DNA from: an uncultured Thermomicrobiales bacterium | GTDB taxonomy: Bacteria > Chloroflexota > Chloroflexia > Thermomicrobiales > UBA6265 | Length of the DNA: 5,664 bases | Direction of reading: 5' to 3' | Assembly: GCA_902806395.1 (NCBI GenBank) | Contig: CADCWH010000210.1 | Location: 1-5,664, forward strand | Shown here: one piece after another, positions 1 to 5,612 of the stretch | Position numbering within the stretch: the stretch's first letter is position 1 | How the letters are laid out: every line of letters begins with the position of its first letter | The notes under the pieces: model-generated | Told to the model about the DNA's origin: nothing | The model's input: only the letters and a program-made list of their open reading frames with translations | Database searches by the model: none | Program-made: the position numbers and the translations under genes

Positions 1-832
1 AGGCGTCGAGGGTGTCCCAGCCATGGTCTTCGACCATCCAGCGGATGAGCTCGACGTATGCGATCCGGGCGGCGTCTTCCATGGGGCGGGCGCTGCCGAC
101 GGCGGAGATGCGGTCGGGGGTCTCGATGCGGGGCCAGGCGATGGACTTGCCCTTGATCACGTCGAAGGTGAAGGTGCCTTTGGCGGCGATCTCGAGGGCG
201 ACGCCGCAGAGCTCGCCCTGACCCTGGGCGGCGTGGGCGTCGCCGACGTAGAAGAGGGCGCCGGGATGCTTGACGGGTAGGTAGACGGTGTTGCCGACGG
301 TGACGTCCGGCACGTCCATGTTGCCGCCGTGGGCGCCGGGGGAAAGCGATGAGATGGCCTCGATGTGAGGGGCGGTGCCGATGGTGCCGAAGAAGGGGGC
401 CCACGGGATCTCCCAGCGGACGCCGCGGTCGGGATCATCGTACGCCCAGGTGCCGTTGTCCTGGCGGCGATAGATCCAGACGCGCTCGGGAAGGGGCTCC
501 TGCAACATGGCGGTGAGGCTGGTGCTCGTGAGGCCACCGAAGTAGGGGATGGTGCAGGAGAAGGCCCAGTCCCGGGTTGGCTCGATGGCATCGATGGTGA
601 CGGCAAGGGTGTCCCCTGGCTCGGCGCCATCGATGTAGAAGGGGCCGGTCTGGGGGTTGAGATAGGGGCCGAGCGTCTCCGACGGAAGCGTGTGCGGGCT
701 AGTGATGACGTCGCCGGAGGAGTCAACCGTCACGATCTGGACGGTCTCGCCGGGATTGATGGTGGCGATAGGGTCGCGGTAGGGGCCGTAGGTGTAGGCG
801 TAGTCGCTGTTGGGTTGGCGGAACGTGCGCAT
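1..832 (-). CDS. Acetamidase/formamidase family protein (3' end outside window)
   Basis: Likely hydrolyses a small amide (formamide, acetamide or similar) to ammonia and the carboxylate in the cytoplasm; the exact substrate cannot be read here. The ATG at 832-830 opens 277 visible codons and the frame is still open at the window edge, so the C-terminus is missing. Family hallmarks are clear: an N-terminal segment with INPGETV (about 25-31), SPHTLP (45-50), GPFYIDGAEPGDTL (63-76), the conserved SPGAHGGNMD motif (164-173), and GDAHAAQGQGE (197-207) near the predicted metal and active site. The family is usually about 300-400 residues, so perhaps 30-120 are lost. A GGAGGT Shine-Dalgarno (complement of 836-841) lies 3-4 bases before the ATG, slightly close but convincing. 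It lies 297 bp downstream of the M81 gene on the same strand and could be the third gene of that transcript or have its own promoter. Alanine codons are almost all GCC, as in the two upstream minus-strand genes. Family call firm; substrate inferred. Confidence 0.93.
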   Translation of the reverse strand, partial: MRTFRQPNSDYAYTYGPYRDPIATINPGETVQIVTVDSSGDVITSPHTLPSETLGPYLNPQTGPFYIDGAEPGDTLAVTIDAIEPTRDWAFSCTIPYFGGLTSTSLTAMLQEPLPERVWIYRRQDNGTWAYDDPDRGVRWEIPWAPFFGTIGTAPHIEAISSLSPGAHGGNMDVPDVTVGNTVYLPVKHPGALFYVGDAHAAQGQGELCGVALEIAAKGTFTFDVIKGKSIAWPRIETPDRISAVGSARPMEDAARIAYVELIRWMVEDHGWDTLDA

Positions 833-1129
833 GGGACCTCCGAGACAGGGGTAAAGGAGAAAGTGCGAAGAGGTAGGAGTGAACCGGTTCGGAGGGGATG
901 GTAGCGCGGTCGCCGGGGTGCCCGATAGAAGGAGGTGTCTCGGCTTCGCTCGACGTGACGGTTGGGGTGAGACGGCCCTATCGATCGTTACGGAGGTCGC
1001 GCTGGGCAGGCAGCTCGGGCTCCCCGGGAGGACAAGGGTCTCCCTTTGGGCAGGGTGCGGCGCGGTCTTGGTGGATCTTCGCCTGCCGCAGGAGGGTGGT
1101 CGGGAGGACACTCGATCGACTGGCGCCGC
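833..1129. other. Intergenic region between the M81 and acetamidase genes; no supported gene
   Basis: These 297 bp separate two co-directional minus-strand genes. Open frames cross it on both strands, but they run on into the neighbouring genes in wrong frames and show no recognisable protein. Apart from the Shine-Dalgarno at its left end I see no convincing sigma-70 promoter. There are short G/C-rich inverted repeats, for example AAGGG/CCCTT around 1033-1045 and an imperfect CTCC/GGAG palindrome near 1019-1030. Neither is followed by a T tract in either direction, so I do not call a terminator. The length is enough for an untranslated leader or a promoter of the acetamidase gene that does not resemble the standard consensus. 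Confidence 0.6.
836..841 (-). promoter_or_regulatory. Ribosome binding site for the acetamidase gene
   Basis: Read on the minus strand this is GGAGGT, 3 bases before the ATG at 832 (4 if GGAGG is taken as the core). No other ATG occurs before codon 109 of the gene, so this site fixes the start. Confidence 0.7.
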
Positions 1130-2698
1130 TCACGGAAAGGCCGCCTCCGGGTCGAGGGGCCAGATTGGACGGCGAACGTGTTGGAAGGGGAGCCGGGAGA
1201 GATCGGCGCCGGTGATGCCGGGGCCCTCCACGAGCAGGATATCTGAGACGATGGGGGTGAATGCCGCACGGAAGTGGCCTTTGCCCTTGATGGCGAGGAC
1301 GCGGCGGGTCGCGGGGTCGATCCCGGCCATCCGGAAGACTTCCGGGTCGATGGGAGTCTCGGCGCGGGAGGTGACGACGACCTCGACCGGAGGGTTCCCG
1401 AACGACAGGACGGCGGTGGGGCCGAGGTCGACTCTGACGCCAGTCATCATCGGACCTCGATTGGTGTAACCGCCGCCTGTGAGGCGGAGGACAGTAGCCT
1501 CGGCGTGCAAGGGAGGCCCGTGGAGGCGATCGGTCCTGCCGCCGAGTGCGACGCGGATGGTGGCGCCCGGGCCAGCCTCGGCGGCCTGGCGAACGGTCCC
1601 GGGGTCGACGACGATGGCGACGGCGGCGCCCTCGACCCGATGGGCAAGGAGGAAACGGACAAGCTCGACGCTGTCGCCGGGTCCGCCGGTCCATGGGTTA
1701 TCCCCGATGTCGACGAGCAGTAGGGGGAGCGGGGAGCGAGAAGCGCGGAGCGAGGGACCTCGGCAGATCAGGGCGGCGGCTTGGTCCCAGGTTGAGACGC
1801 CGCCGAGAAAACCGTCGCGCAGGTCCCAGGCGAGAGACGCGAGCTCCTCGGCGCGATCGGCCGCGAGCTGGGGGTCGTCGACGGTGGTGACGACGACGCT
1901 GAGACCAGCCTCTTCGACGTCCGCGGGCGGGAAGCCGCCGGCCACGGTGACGGCGAGCACGCGCGGGTCTCGCTCCATCTGGTGGGCGCGGTCGATCAGC
2001 GGGCGCATCGGGGCGAGGTCGGTCGTCATGCGCTGCGAGGTCGGGAGCATCGGGGGCTTAGCGAGGGCGGCGGTGGGCCGGAGTCCCTCGACGATGAGCC
2101 GGCGACATATCCCTATAGCTTCCTCAGCACGGGCAGCCATGTCGACGTGGGGATAGGTGTCGTAGCCAACCAGGACATCGGCCTCGGCGAGCATGGCGGG
2201 GGAGATGTTGGCATGCAGGTCGAGGGTGACGACGAGGGGGGTGTCCAGGCCGATCGCCTCCCGGACTTGGGAGAGAATGTGGCCGTCGGCGTCGCGGTGG
2301 CGCTCGCTGACCATGGCGCCATGGAGGGCGAGGACGACACCATCCGGCTCATGGAGCAGGAGGCCTTGGGTGAGGCGATCCAGGAGGGCGTCAAGGGCCT
2401 CGGCGGTGACCAAGCCCGAAGGGGTGGCCCAGACGGACATGATCGGGACGAGTTCGACGTCGAGGGCGTCGGCGGCGTGGAAGAAGCCCCCGAAGGCGGT
2501 GTTGGTGCCGCGCTCGACGGGCTCGATAGCGGAGCCGTAGCGCAGGCCGCTCCGCTCGAATGCAGCGAGATCGGTTGGGGTCACGCTGAAGGTGTTGGTC
2601 TCGTGCTGAAGCTGCGCGGCGGCGATGCTGGGGCGTCGCCCGTGGGGCGCCGGGGAAAGCGTGACGAGGGAAGAGGCAAGGGCACGAGGGATGGTCAT
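1130..2698 (-). CDS. M81 family metallopeptidase / MlrC-like hydrolase
   Basis: A 522-residue member of the M81 family, whose founder MlrC (microcystinase C) cleaves the linearised microcystin peptide at its Adda residue. Most relatives have unknown substrates. The N-terminal domain (about 24-310) holds HETNTF (32-37), LHGAM (125-129), LDLHAN (159-164) and YPHVD (182-186). Their E33, H126, D160, H162 and H184 match, in order and spacing, the zinc ligands I recall for MlrC (E56, H150, D184, H186, H208). The C-terminal domain (about 325-520) has DNPWTGGPGDS (333-343), DLGPTAVLSFGNPP (424-437), GHFRAAF (474-480) and a final RPIWPLD (510-516). Length is usual for the family except for about 23 extra residues before SIAAAQLQHETN. 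The ATG at 2698 is the only start codon ahead of that motif, since no GTG or TTG lies between. It overlaps the BKACE stop as ATGA and has no Shine-Dalgarno, so translation is probably coupled. Family call firm; substrate unknown. Confidence 0.93.
   Translation of the reverse strand: MTIPRALASSLVTLSPAPHGRRPSIAAAQLQHETNTFSVTPTDLAAFERSGLRYGSAIEPVERGTNTAFGGFFHAADALDVELVPIMSVWATPSGLVTAEALDALLDRLTQGLLLHEPDGVVLALHGAMVSERHRDADGHILSQVREAIGLDTPLVVTLDLHANISPAMLAEADVLVGYDTYPHVDMAARAEEAIGICRRLIVEGLRPTAALAKPPMLPTSQRMTTDLAPMRPLIDRAHQMERDPRVLAVTVAGGFPPADVEEAGLSVVVTTVDDPQLAADRAEELASLAWDLRDGFLGGVSTWDQAAALICRGPSLRASRSPLPLLLVDIGDNPWTGGPGDSVELVRFLLAHRVEGAAVAIVVDPGTVRQAAEAGPGATIRVALGGRTDRLHGPPLHAEATVLRLTGGGYTNRGPMMTGVRVDLGPTAVLSFGNPPVEVVVTSRAETPIDPEVFRMAGIDPATRRVLAIKGKGHFRAAFTPIVSDILLVEGPGITGADLSRLPFQHVRRPIWPLDPEAAFP
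2695..2698 (-). promoter_or_regulatory. ATGA stop/start overlap coupling BKACE to the M81 gene
   Basis: On the minus strand ATGA contains the M81 start (2698-2696) and the BKACE stop TGA (2697-2695). The bases before this ATG are C-rich and hold no Shine-Dalgarno, so ribosomes ending BKACE probably re-initiate here. The two proteins are therefore likely made together. Confidence 0.8.
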
Positions 2699-3546
2699 GG
2701 GCGGGTGGTGAGGCCGAGGATAGCGCGGGCGTCGGCGGGGGTGGCGAGGGGGCGGCCGATCTCGGCGGCGATGCGGGCGATGCGGGCCACGAGCTGAGCG
2801 TTGGACTCGGCGAGCTGGCCCTTGTGGTAGTAGAGGTTGTCCTCGAGCCCGGTCCGGACGTGACCGCCCATGGCCATGGCGGCAAGGTCCATCGGGAGCT
2901 GGGCGCGACCGATGGCACAGACGGACCAGAGGGCGCCGGCTGGGAGCATGTCGAGCATGTGGGTGAGCTGCTTGATGGTGCCCGGGGCCGCCCCGCGGAC
3001 ATTGAGGACGAACTGGAACCAAAACGGTGGAGTGAGCTTGCCCTCGTCGATCAGGCGGAGGGCGTTGGCGACGTGGCCGGGCTCGAAGCACTCGATCTCG
3101 GGGAGGACGCCATGGGCAGCCATCCGGGTGGCGAGCTCATCGAGGAAGGACGGGGAGTTGACGAAGACGGTCTTGCCGAAGTTGCAGGATCCGCAGTCGA
3201 AGGATGCGATCTCAGGCCTGAGTGAGACGGGCTCCATCCGTTGCTCGTCAGTGGTCTGGCCGGCGCCCCCACCGGTGCTCATGTTGACGATGACGTCGCA
3301 ACCGGCGGCCTCGATGAGGTCGCGGACCTTGGCGTAGCGGGCCGGGTCACAGGTGACCTTGCCGCGCTCGTCGCGGACATGGATATGGACGATGGCAGCG
3401 CCGGCCAGGGCTGCGGCGAGGGCGGCCTCAGCGATCTCATCCTCCGTGATCGGGACGGCCGGGTTCTGCTCCTTGGTCGGCCAGGAGCCGGTCAAGGCGG
3501 CGGAGATGATGAGAGGGGTGGAGAGGTCGGGGGGGGAGATGGACAC
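2695..3546 (-). CDS. Beta-keto acid cleavage enzyme (BKACE, DUF849 family)
   Basis: A 283-residue TIM-barrel enzyme of the BKACE family. Known members condense a beta-keto acid with acetyl-CoA and split it into acetoacetate and a new acyl-CoA; the type member Kce acts on 3-keto-5-aminohexanoate in lysine fermentation. Visible motifs: the metal site HIHVRD (H54, H56), NMSTGGG (S90), a PEIASFDCGSCNF segment (111-123), EIECFEPGH (150-158), and GGHVRTGLEDN (227-237), giving R231, E235 and D236. H54, H56 and E235 correspond to the zinc ligands H46, H48 and E230 of Kce, and R231 and D236 to its catalytic R226 and D231, from memory of the family. The start is GTG at 3546, supported by AAGGAG seven bases upstream. 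Tryptophan follows the N-terminal ALTG motif where Kce has a substrate-binding glutamate, so an amino-keto acid is a less likely substrate. First gene of the minus-strand operon, overlapping M81 by 4 bp. Enzyme class firm; substrate open. Confidence 0.94.
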   Translation of the reverse strand: MSISPPDLSTPLIISAALTGSWPTKEQNPAVPITEDEIAEAALAAALAGAAIVHIHVRDERGKVTCDPARYAKVRDLIEAAGCDVIVNMSTGGGAGQTTDEQRMEPVSLRPEIASFDCGSCNFGKTVFVNSPSFLDELATRMAAHGVLPEIECFEPGHVANALRLIDEGKLTPPFWFQFVLNVRGAAPGTIKQLTHMLDMLPAGALWSVCAIGRAQLPMDLAAMAMGGHVRTGLEDNLYYHKGQLAESNAQLVARIARIAAEIGRPLATPADARAILGLTTRP

Positions 3547-3553
3547 GGATATG

Positions 3554-3559
3554 CTCCTT
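3554..3559 (-). promoter_or_regulatory. Ribosome binding site deciding the GTG start of BKACE
   Basis: The minus strand reads AAGGAG, then seven bases, then GTG at 3546. This ideal spacing supports the GTG start over any internal ATG; the family's N-terminal strand (PLIISAALTG) begins 10 codons later. Confidence 0.8.
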
Positions 3560-3565
3560 CGGAGC

Positions 3566-3593
3566 GGTTTCAGGTTTCCGGTATCGGGTTCCA
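3566..3593 (-). repeat. Left heptamer array in the divergent gap (four units)
   Basis: Read on the minus strand, four consecutive 7-bp units occur: TGGAACC, CGATACC, GGAAACC and TGAAACC. They sit just upstream of the BKACE Shine-Dalgarno. All four end in ACC, and three match the TGRAACC type at six or seven positions. The period of 7 is exact over 28 bp. The same unit recurs in the opposite orientation at 3621-3641. Confidence 0.6.
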
Positions 3594-3620
3594 GGCAGCG
3601 GGTCGGTTTCGTGCATGAGC

Positions 3621-3641
3621 TGAAACCTGGAACCTAAAACC
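3621..3641 (+). repeat. Right heptamer array in the divergent gap (three units)
   Basis: The plus strand reads three tandem 7-bp units, TGAAACC, TGGAACC and TAAAACC, about 20 bp before the RtcB start. They are inverted relative to the left array. CCTGGAACC (3626-3634) is a perfect 9-bp inverted match to 3587-3595, and CTGAAACC (3620-3627) a perfect 8-bp match to 3566-3573, so the arms can pair in two registers. Confidence 0.6.
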
Positions 3642-3662
3642 TACGTGGAAGGGTACGGGAAG

Positions 3663-4853
3663 ATGATCGAGCTGTCGGAGAAGGGGTTCCGGGTGCCGGT
3701 GCGAGCGTGGCTGCCGCGGGAGGAGATCGAGCCGGGGGCGATGGACCAGCTGCGCAACGCGGCTCGGCATCCGGACGCGGCGGTGGCGCTGGCGGTGATG
3801 CCGGACTGCCACGTGGGGTTCGGAGTGACGATCGGGTGCGTGATGCCGACGGCCAACTCGGTCATCCCCAACGCCGTCGGGGTCGACATTGGCTGTGGCA
3901 TGTGCGCGGTCGACACCGGGGTGGAGCTGGACCGGGAGCGGATGGGGAAGGAGTTCTGGCGCGGCTGGATGGGGAACGTCCAGCGAAACGTGCCGACCGG
4001 GTTCGCGGCGCACAAGACGGCGCAAGCGTGGGAGGGTCTTGACAGACGGCTTCGGGCCAAGGGACTCCAGCCGCTGCTCCACGACAAGGCGGCGGTCCAG
4101 CTAGGGACGCTCGGGGGAGGCAACCACTTCCTGGAGGCGCAGGTGGACGAGCGGGGTGTGATCTGGCTGATGGTCCACTCGGGGAGCCGGCACACCGGGC
4201 TGCGGATCGCCGACCACTACCACAAGCTGGCGACGGCACGCGACGAGAAGCGCGTCGGCCGTACGCCGCGCGACTTGGCGTCGTTGCGGCTCGACGACGG
4301 GGCGGGGCAGGACTACCTGCACGACATGACGTGGGCGACGGACTTCGCGCTGGAGAGCCGGCGGCGGATGATCGCGGGGATGGTCGCGGCGCTCGAGACT
4401 CAACTCAAGCAGGACATATCCCAAGAGACCTTCCTCAACATCCACCACAACTTCGCCAGCGAGGAGGAGCACGACAGCCGACGAGTCGTCGTCCACCGGA
4501 AGGGGGCGACCAGCGCGAGGGATGGGGAGCTCGGGATCATCCCCGGGAGCATGGGGACGCCGAGCTACATCGTCCGCGGCCGGGGGAACCCGTTGAGCCT
4601 GGAGTCGTGCTCACACGGGGCGGGGCGACGGATGAGCCGGGGGCAGGCCAAGAAGGAGATCAGCGAGCGGGCATTCGCGGGGTCGATCGCCGGGACGTTC
4701 TCGAAGCCGTCGATGGGGTACGTGGACGAGGCGCCGCCCGCGTACAAGGACATCGAGACGGTGATCGGCCGGCAGGTCGACCTCATCGATGTGGTCCACA
4801 CACTGCGTCCGCTGGCGACGGTGAAAGGGGACTCGAAGGCGCGGGAGGACTGA
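3663..4853 (+). CDS. rtcB: RNA-splicing ligase RtcB family protein
   Basis: A GTP- and Mn-dependent RNA ligase that joins 2',3'-cyclic-phosphate or 3'-phosphate ends to 5'-OH ends, in tRNA repair or splicing. Its 396 residues match the short bacterial form (E. coli about 408). Motifs in order: MPDCHVGFGVTIG (46-58), GVDIGCGM (73-80) with metal ligands D75 and C78 at the E. coli positions, LGGGNHF (150-156, H155), HSGSR (172-176), IHHNF (260-264), VHRKGATSAR (277-286), IIPGSMG (292-298), SHGAGRRMSR (317-326) with H318 as the residue expected to carry GMP, and the terminal VKG (387-389). I chose ATG 3663: it aligns with the E. coli N-terminus residue for residue up to W16 and follows GGAAGGG by 9 bases. 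An in-frame GTG at 3645 would add six residues. No archease, RtcA or RtcR gene is in view. An SRPBCC gene follows after 48 bp, probably co-transcribed. No key residue is missing. Confidence 0.95.
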   Translation: MIELSEKGFRVPVRAWLPREEIEPGAMDQLRNAARHPDAAVALAVMPDCHVGFGVTIGCVMPTANSVIPNAVGVDIGCGMCAVDTGVELDRERMGKEFWRGWMGNVQRNVPTGFAAHKTAQAWEGLDRRLRAKGLQPLLHDKAAVQLGTLGGGNHFLEAQVDERGVIWLMVHSGSRHTGLRIADHYHKLATARDEKRVGRTPRDLASLRLDDGAGQDYLHDMTWATDFALESRRRMIAGMVAALETQLKQDISQETFLNIHHNFASEEEHDSRRVVVHRKGATSARDGELGIIPGSMGTPSYIVRGRGNPLSLESCSHGAGRRMSRGQAKKEISERAFAGSIAGTFSKPSMGYVDEAPPAYKDIETVIGRQVDLIDVVHTLRPLATVKGDSKARED

Positions 4854-4891
4854 GCCGTTGGAAGGAAGGACGACGAATCGTGGAGGTGAGG

Positions 4892-4898
4892 GGAGGAG
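4892..4898 (+). promoter_or_regulatory. Ribosome binding site for the SRPBCC gene
   Basis: GGAGGAG lies about five bases before the ATG at 4902, a strong Shine-Dalgarno at normal spacing that fixes the start. Confidence 0.75.
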
Positions 4899-4901
4899 AG
4901 C

Positions 4902-5408
4902 ATGGCGGCGGAGGACGGGAGAGGCAGGTCGCGGACCTCGCGGGTGATCGGGGCGCCGCGTGACGCGGTGTATGCGGCGTTCGTCGATCCGGAGGCGATT
5001 GTGAAGTGGCAGGCACCGGACGCGATGACGGCGACGGTCCATGCGTTCGACGGACGGGTCGGCGGAGGGTACGAGATGTCGCTGTACTACCCTCCGTCGG
5101 AGGACGTCGGGTTGGGGAAGAGTGGGGGGAACGAGGACCGGTACCGCTCGCGGTTTGTCGAACTGGTGCCGCCGTCGCGCATCGTGCAGACGATCAGGTT
5201 CGACACGGACGATCCCAGGATGATGGGCGAGTTCACCATGGTGGTGACGTTGGAGGAGCTGGACGGAGGGACGGAGGTCACCGTTCAGTTTGAGGGCATC
5301 CCGATCGGGATCAGTCCCGAGGACAACGACGCGGGGACACGGTTGTCGCTCGAGAAGCTGGCCCGGTACGTCGAGACGGGACCGGGGGCAGGCCAGGTCG
5401 ACGCTTGA
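4902..5408 (+). CDS. SRPBCC family protein (AHSA1-type)
   Basis: A 168-residue soluble protein of the START/SRPBCC helix-grip fold, AHSA1 (activator of Hsp90 ATPase homologue 1-like) branch. Such proteins bind hydrophobic ligands in a deep cavity; a bacterial function cannot be given from sequence. Typical landmarks: the first strand and helix RVIGAPRDAVYAAFVDPEAIVKWQAP (14-39), FDGRVGGGYEMSLYYP (49-64), RYRSRFVELVPPSRIVQTIRF (80-100), GEFTMVVTLEELDGGTEVTVQFEGIP (109-134), and a C-terminal helix after DNDAGTRLSLEKLARYVE (141-158). The first 12 residues are charged and probably disordered. The ATG at 4902 is preceded by GGAGGAG with about five bases between. It lies 48 bp after rtcB with no terminator between, so probably in the same transcript. 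A near-consensus promoter begins within its stop codon. Codon ends are G-rich, like rtcB. Confidence 0.88.
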   Translation: MAAEDGRGRSRTSRVIGAPRDAVYAAFVDPEAIVKWQAPDAMTATVHAFDGRVGGGYEMSLYYPPSEDVGLGKSGGNEDRYRSRFVELVPPSRIVQTIRFDTDDPRMMGEFTMVVTLEELDGGTEVTVQFEGIPIGISPEDNDAGTRLSLEKLARYVETGPGAGQVDA

Positions 5409-5433
5409 CAGCGTCCATGGCTGCTTGTACGGT
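5405..5433 (+). promoter_or_regulatory. Sigma-70-like promoter TTGACA - 17 bp - TACGGT
   Basis: A perfect -35 hexamer TTGACA (5405-5410) is followed after exactly 17 bp by TACGGT (5428-5433), which keeps the three most important -10 positions (TA at the start, T at the end). A start site 7-8 bases beyond the -10 box falls on the A of the ATG at 5441. The promoter overlaps the end of the SRPBCC gene (stop 5406-5408). I see no other match of this quality in the intergenic regions. Confidence 0.55.
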
Positions 5434-5440
5434 TCGCGGC

Positions 5441-5587
5441 ATGTTGGACATCGACGCGCGGGTCGGATGTGAGCGGGAGCGGGTTGGGGCCTTGACGGCG
5501 TCCACCTCGGGCTTCTGGTTTACGTACGCCTACGCCTCCCCGGCGATGCTGGTGGGGCGGACGGTGCACGCGACGACTTCGCAGTAG
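5441..5587 (+). CDS. Small 48-residue protein, unknown function, probably leaderless
   Basis: I do not recognise this protein. The 48 residues start with MLDIDARVGCERERV, then an aromatic stretch GFWFTYAY (24-31) and SPAMLVGRTV (33-42), ending TTSQ. There is one cysteine (C10). The central stretch is too short and polar for a convincing membrane segment, and there is no signal peptide. Evidence for coding is compositional: G or C fills about 90% of third positions (43 of 48) but only 56% and 58% of first and second positions, the pattern of a real gene in a G+C-rich genome. The codons between an in-frame upstream ATG (5417) and 5441 lack this bias, so ATG 5441 is the likely start. No Shine-Dalgarno precedes it; the start lies about 7 bases after a -10 box, as in leaderless mRNAs. 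A terminator follows 35 bp after the TAG. Alternatively the transcript is a small RNA and the ORF is chance. Confidence 0.5.
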   Translation: MLDIDARVGCERERVGALTASTSGFWFTYAYASPAMLVGRTVHATTSQ

Positions 5588-5612
5588 CCGACCGCTTCAA
5601 CCGAAACCAGCA

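Noticed and set aside
365..904. Plus-strand open frame of 179 codons rich in Gly, Val and Asp
   Set aside because: Antisense shadow of the acetamidase gene, produced by high G+C; no recognisable domain, and the minus-strand motifs are unambiguous.
1010..1050. Possible terminator after the M81 gene
   Set aside because: Only short 4-5 bp G/C stems and no T run in the minus-strand direction.
1982..2797. Plus-strand open frame of 271 codons opposite the M81 gene
   Set aside because: Shadow of the M81 coding frame; its composition (long Gly/Val/Glu runs) is what the complement of C-ending codons gives.
2699..3091. An N-terminal extension of 131 codons in frame with the M81 gene
   Set aside because: It lies wholly inside the BKACE gene in another frame and its translation is arginine/proline-rich with no family match, whereas BKACE is clearly real. 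The ATG at 2698 is the true start.
3566..3641. CRISPR-like or transposon end
   Set aside because: The units are only 7 bp with no spacers, and there is no transposase or target-site duplication; the arrays do not fit either element.
3645..3662. GTG at 3645 as the rtcB start
   Set aside because: It would overlap the likely Shine-Dalgarno GGAAGGG, and alignment with E. coli RtcB begins exactly at the ATG at 3663.
4101..4496. Minus-strand open frame of 131 codons opposite rtcB
   Set aside because: Antisense to conserved RtcB motifs, with no start signal or family resemblance.
5417..5440. Upstream ATG (5417) or TTG (5405) as start of the small gene
   Set aside because: These codons sit on the promoter itself and lack the strong G/C third-position bias that begins at 5441.
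5492..5520. Second promoter with TTGACG as -35 box
   Set aside because: At 17 or 18 bp spacing the -10 candidates are CTGGTT and TGGTTT, which lack the conserved second A; it also lies within the small ORF.
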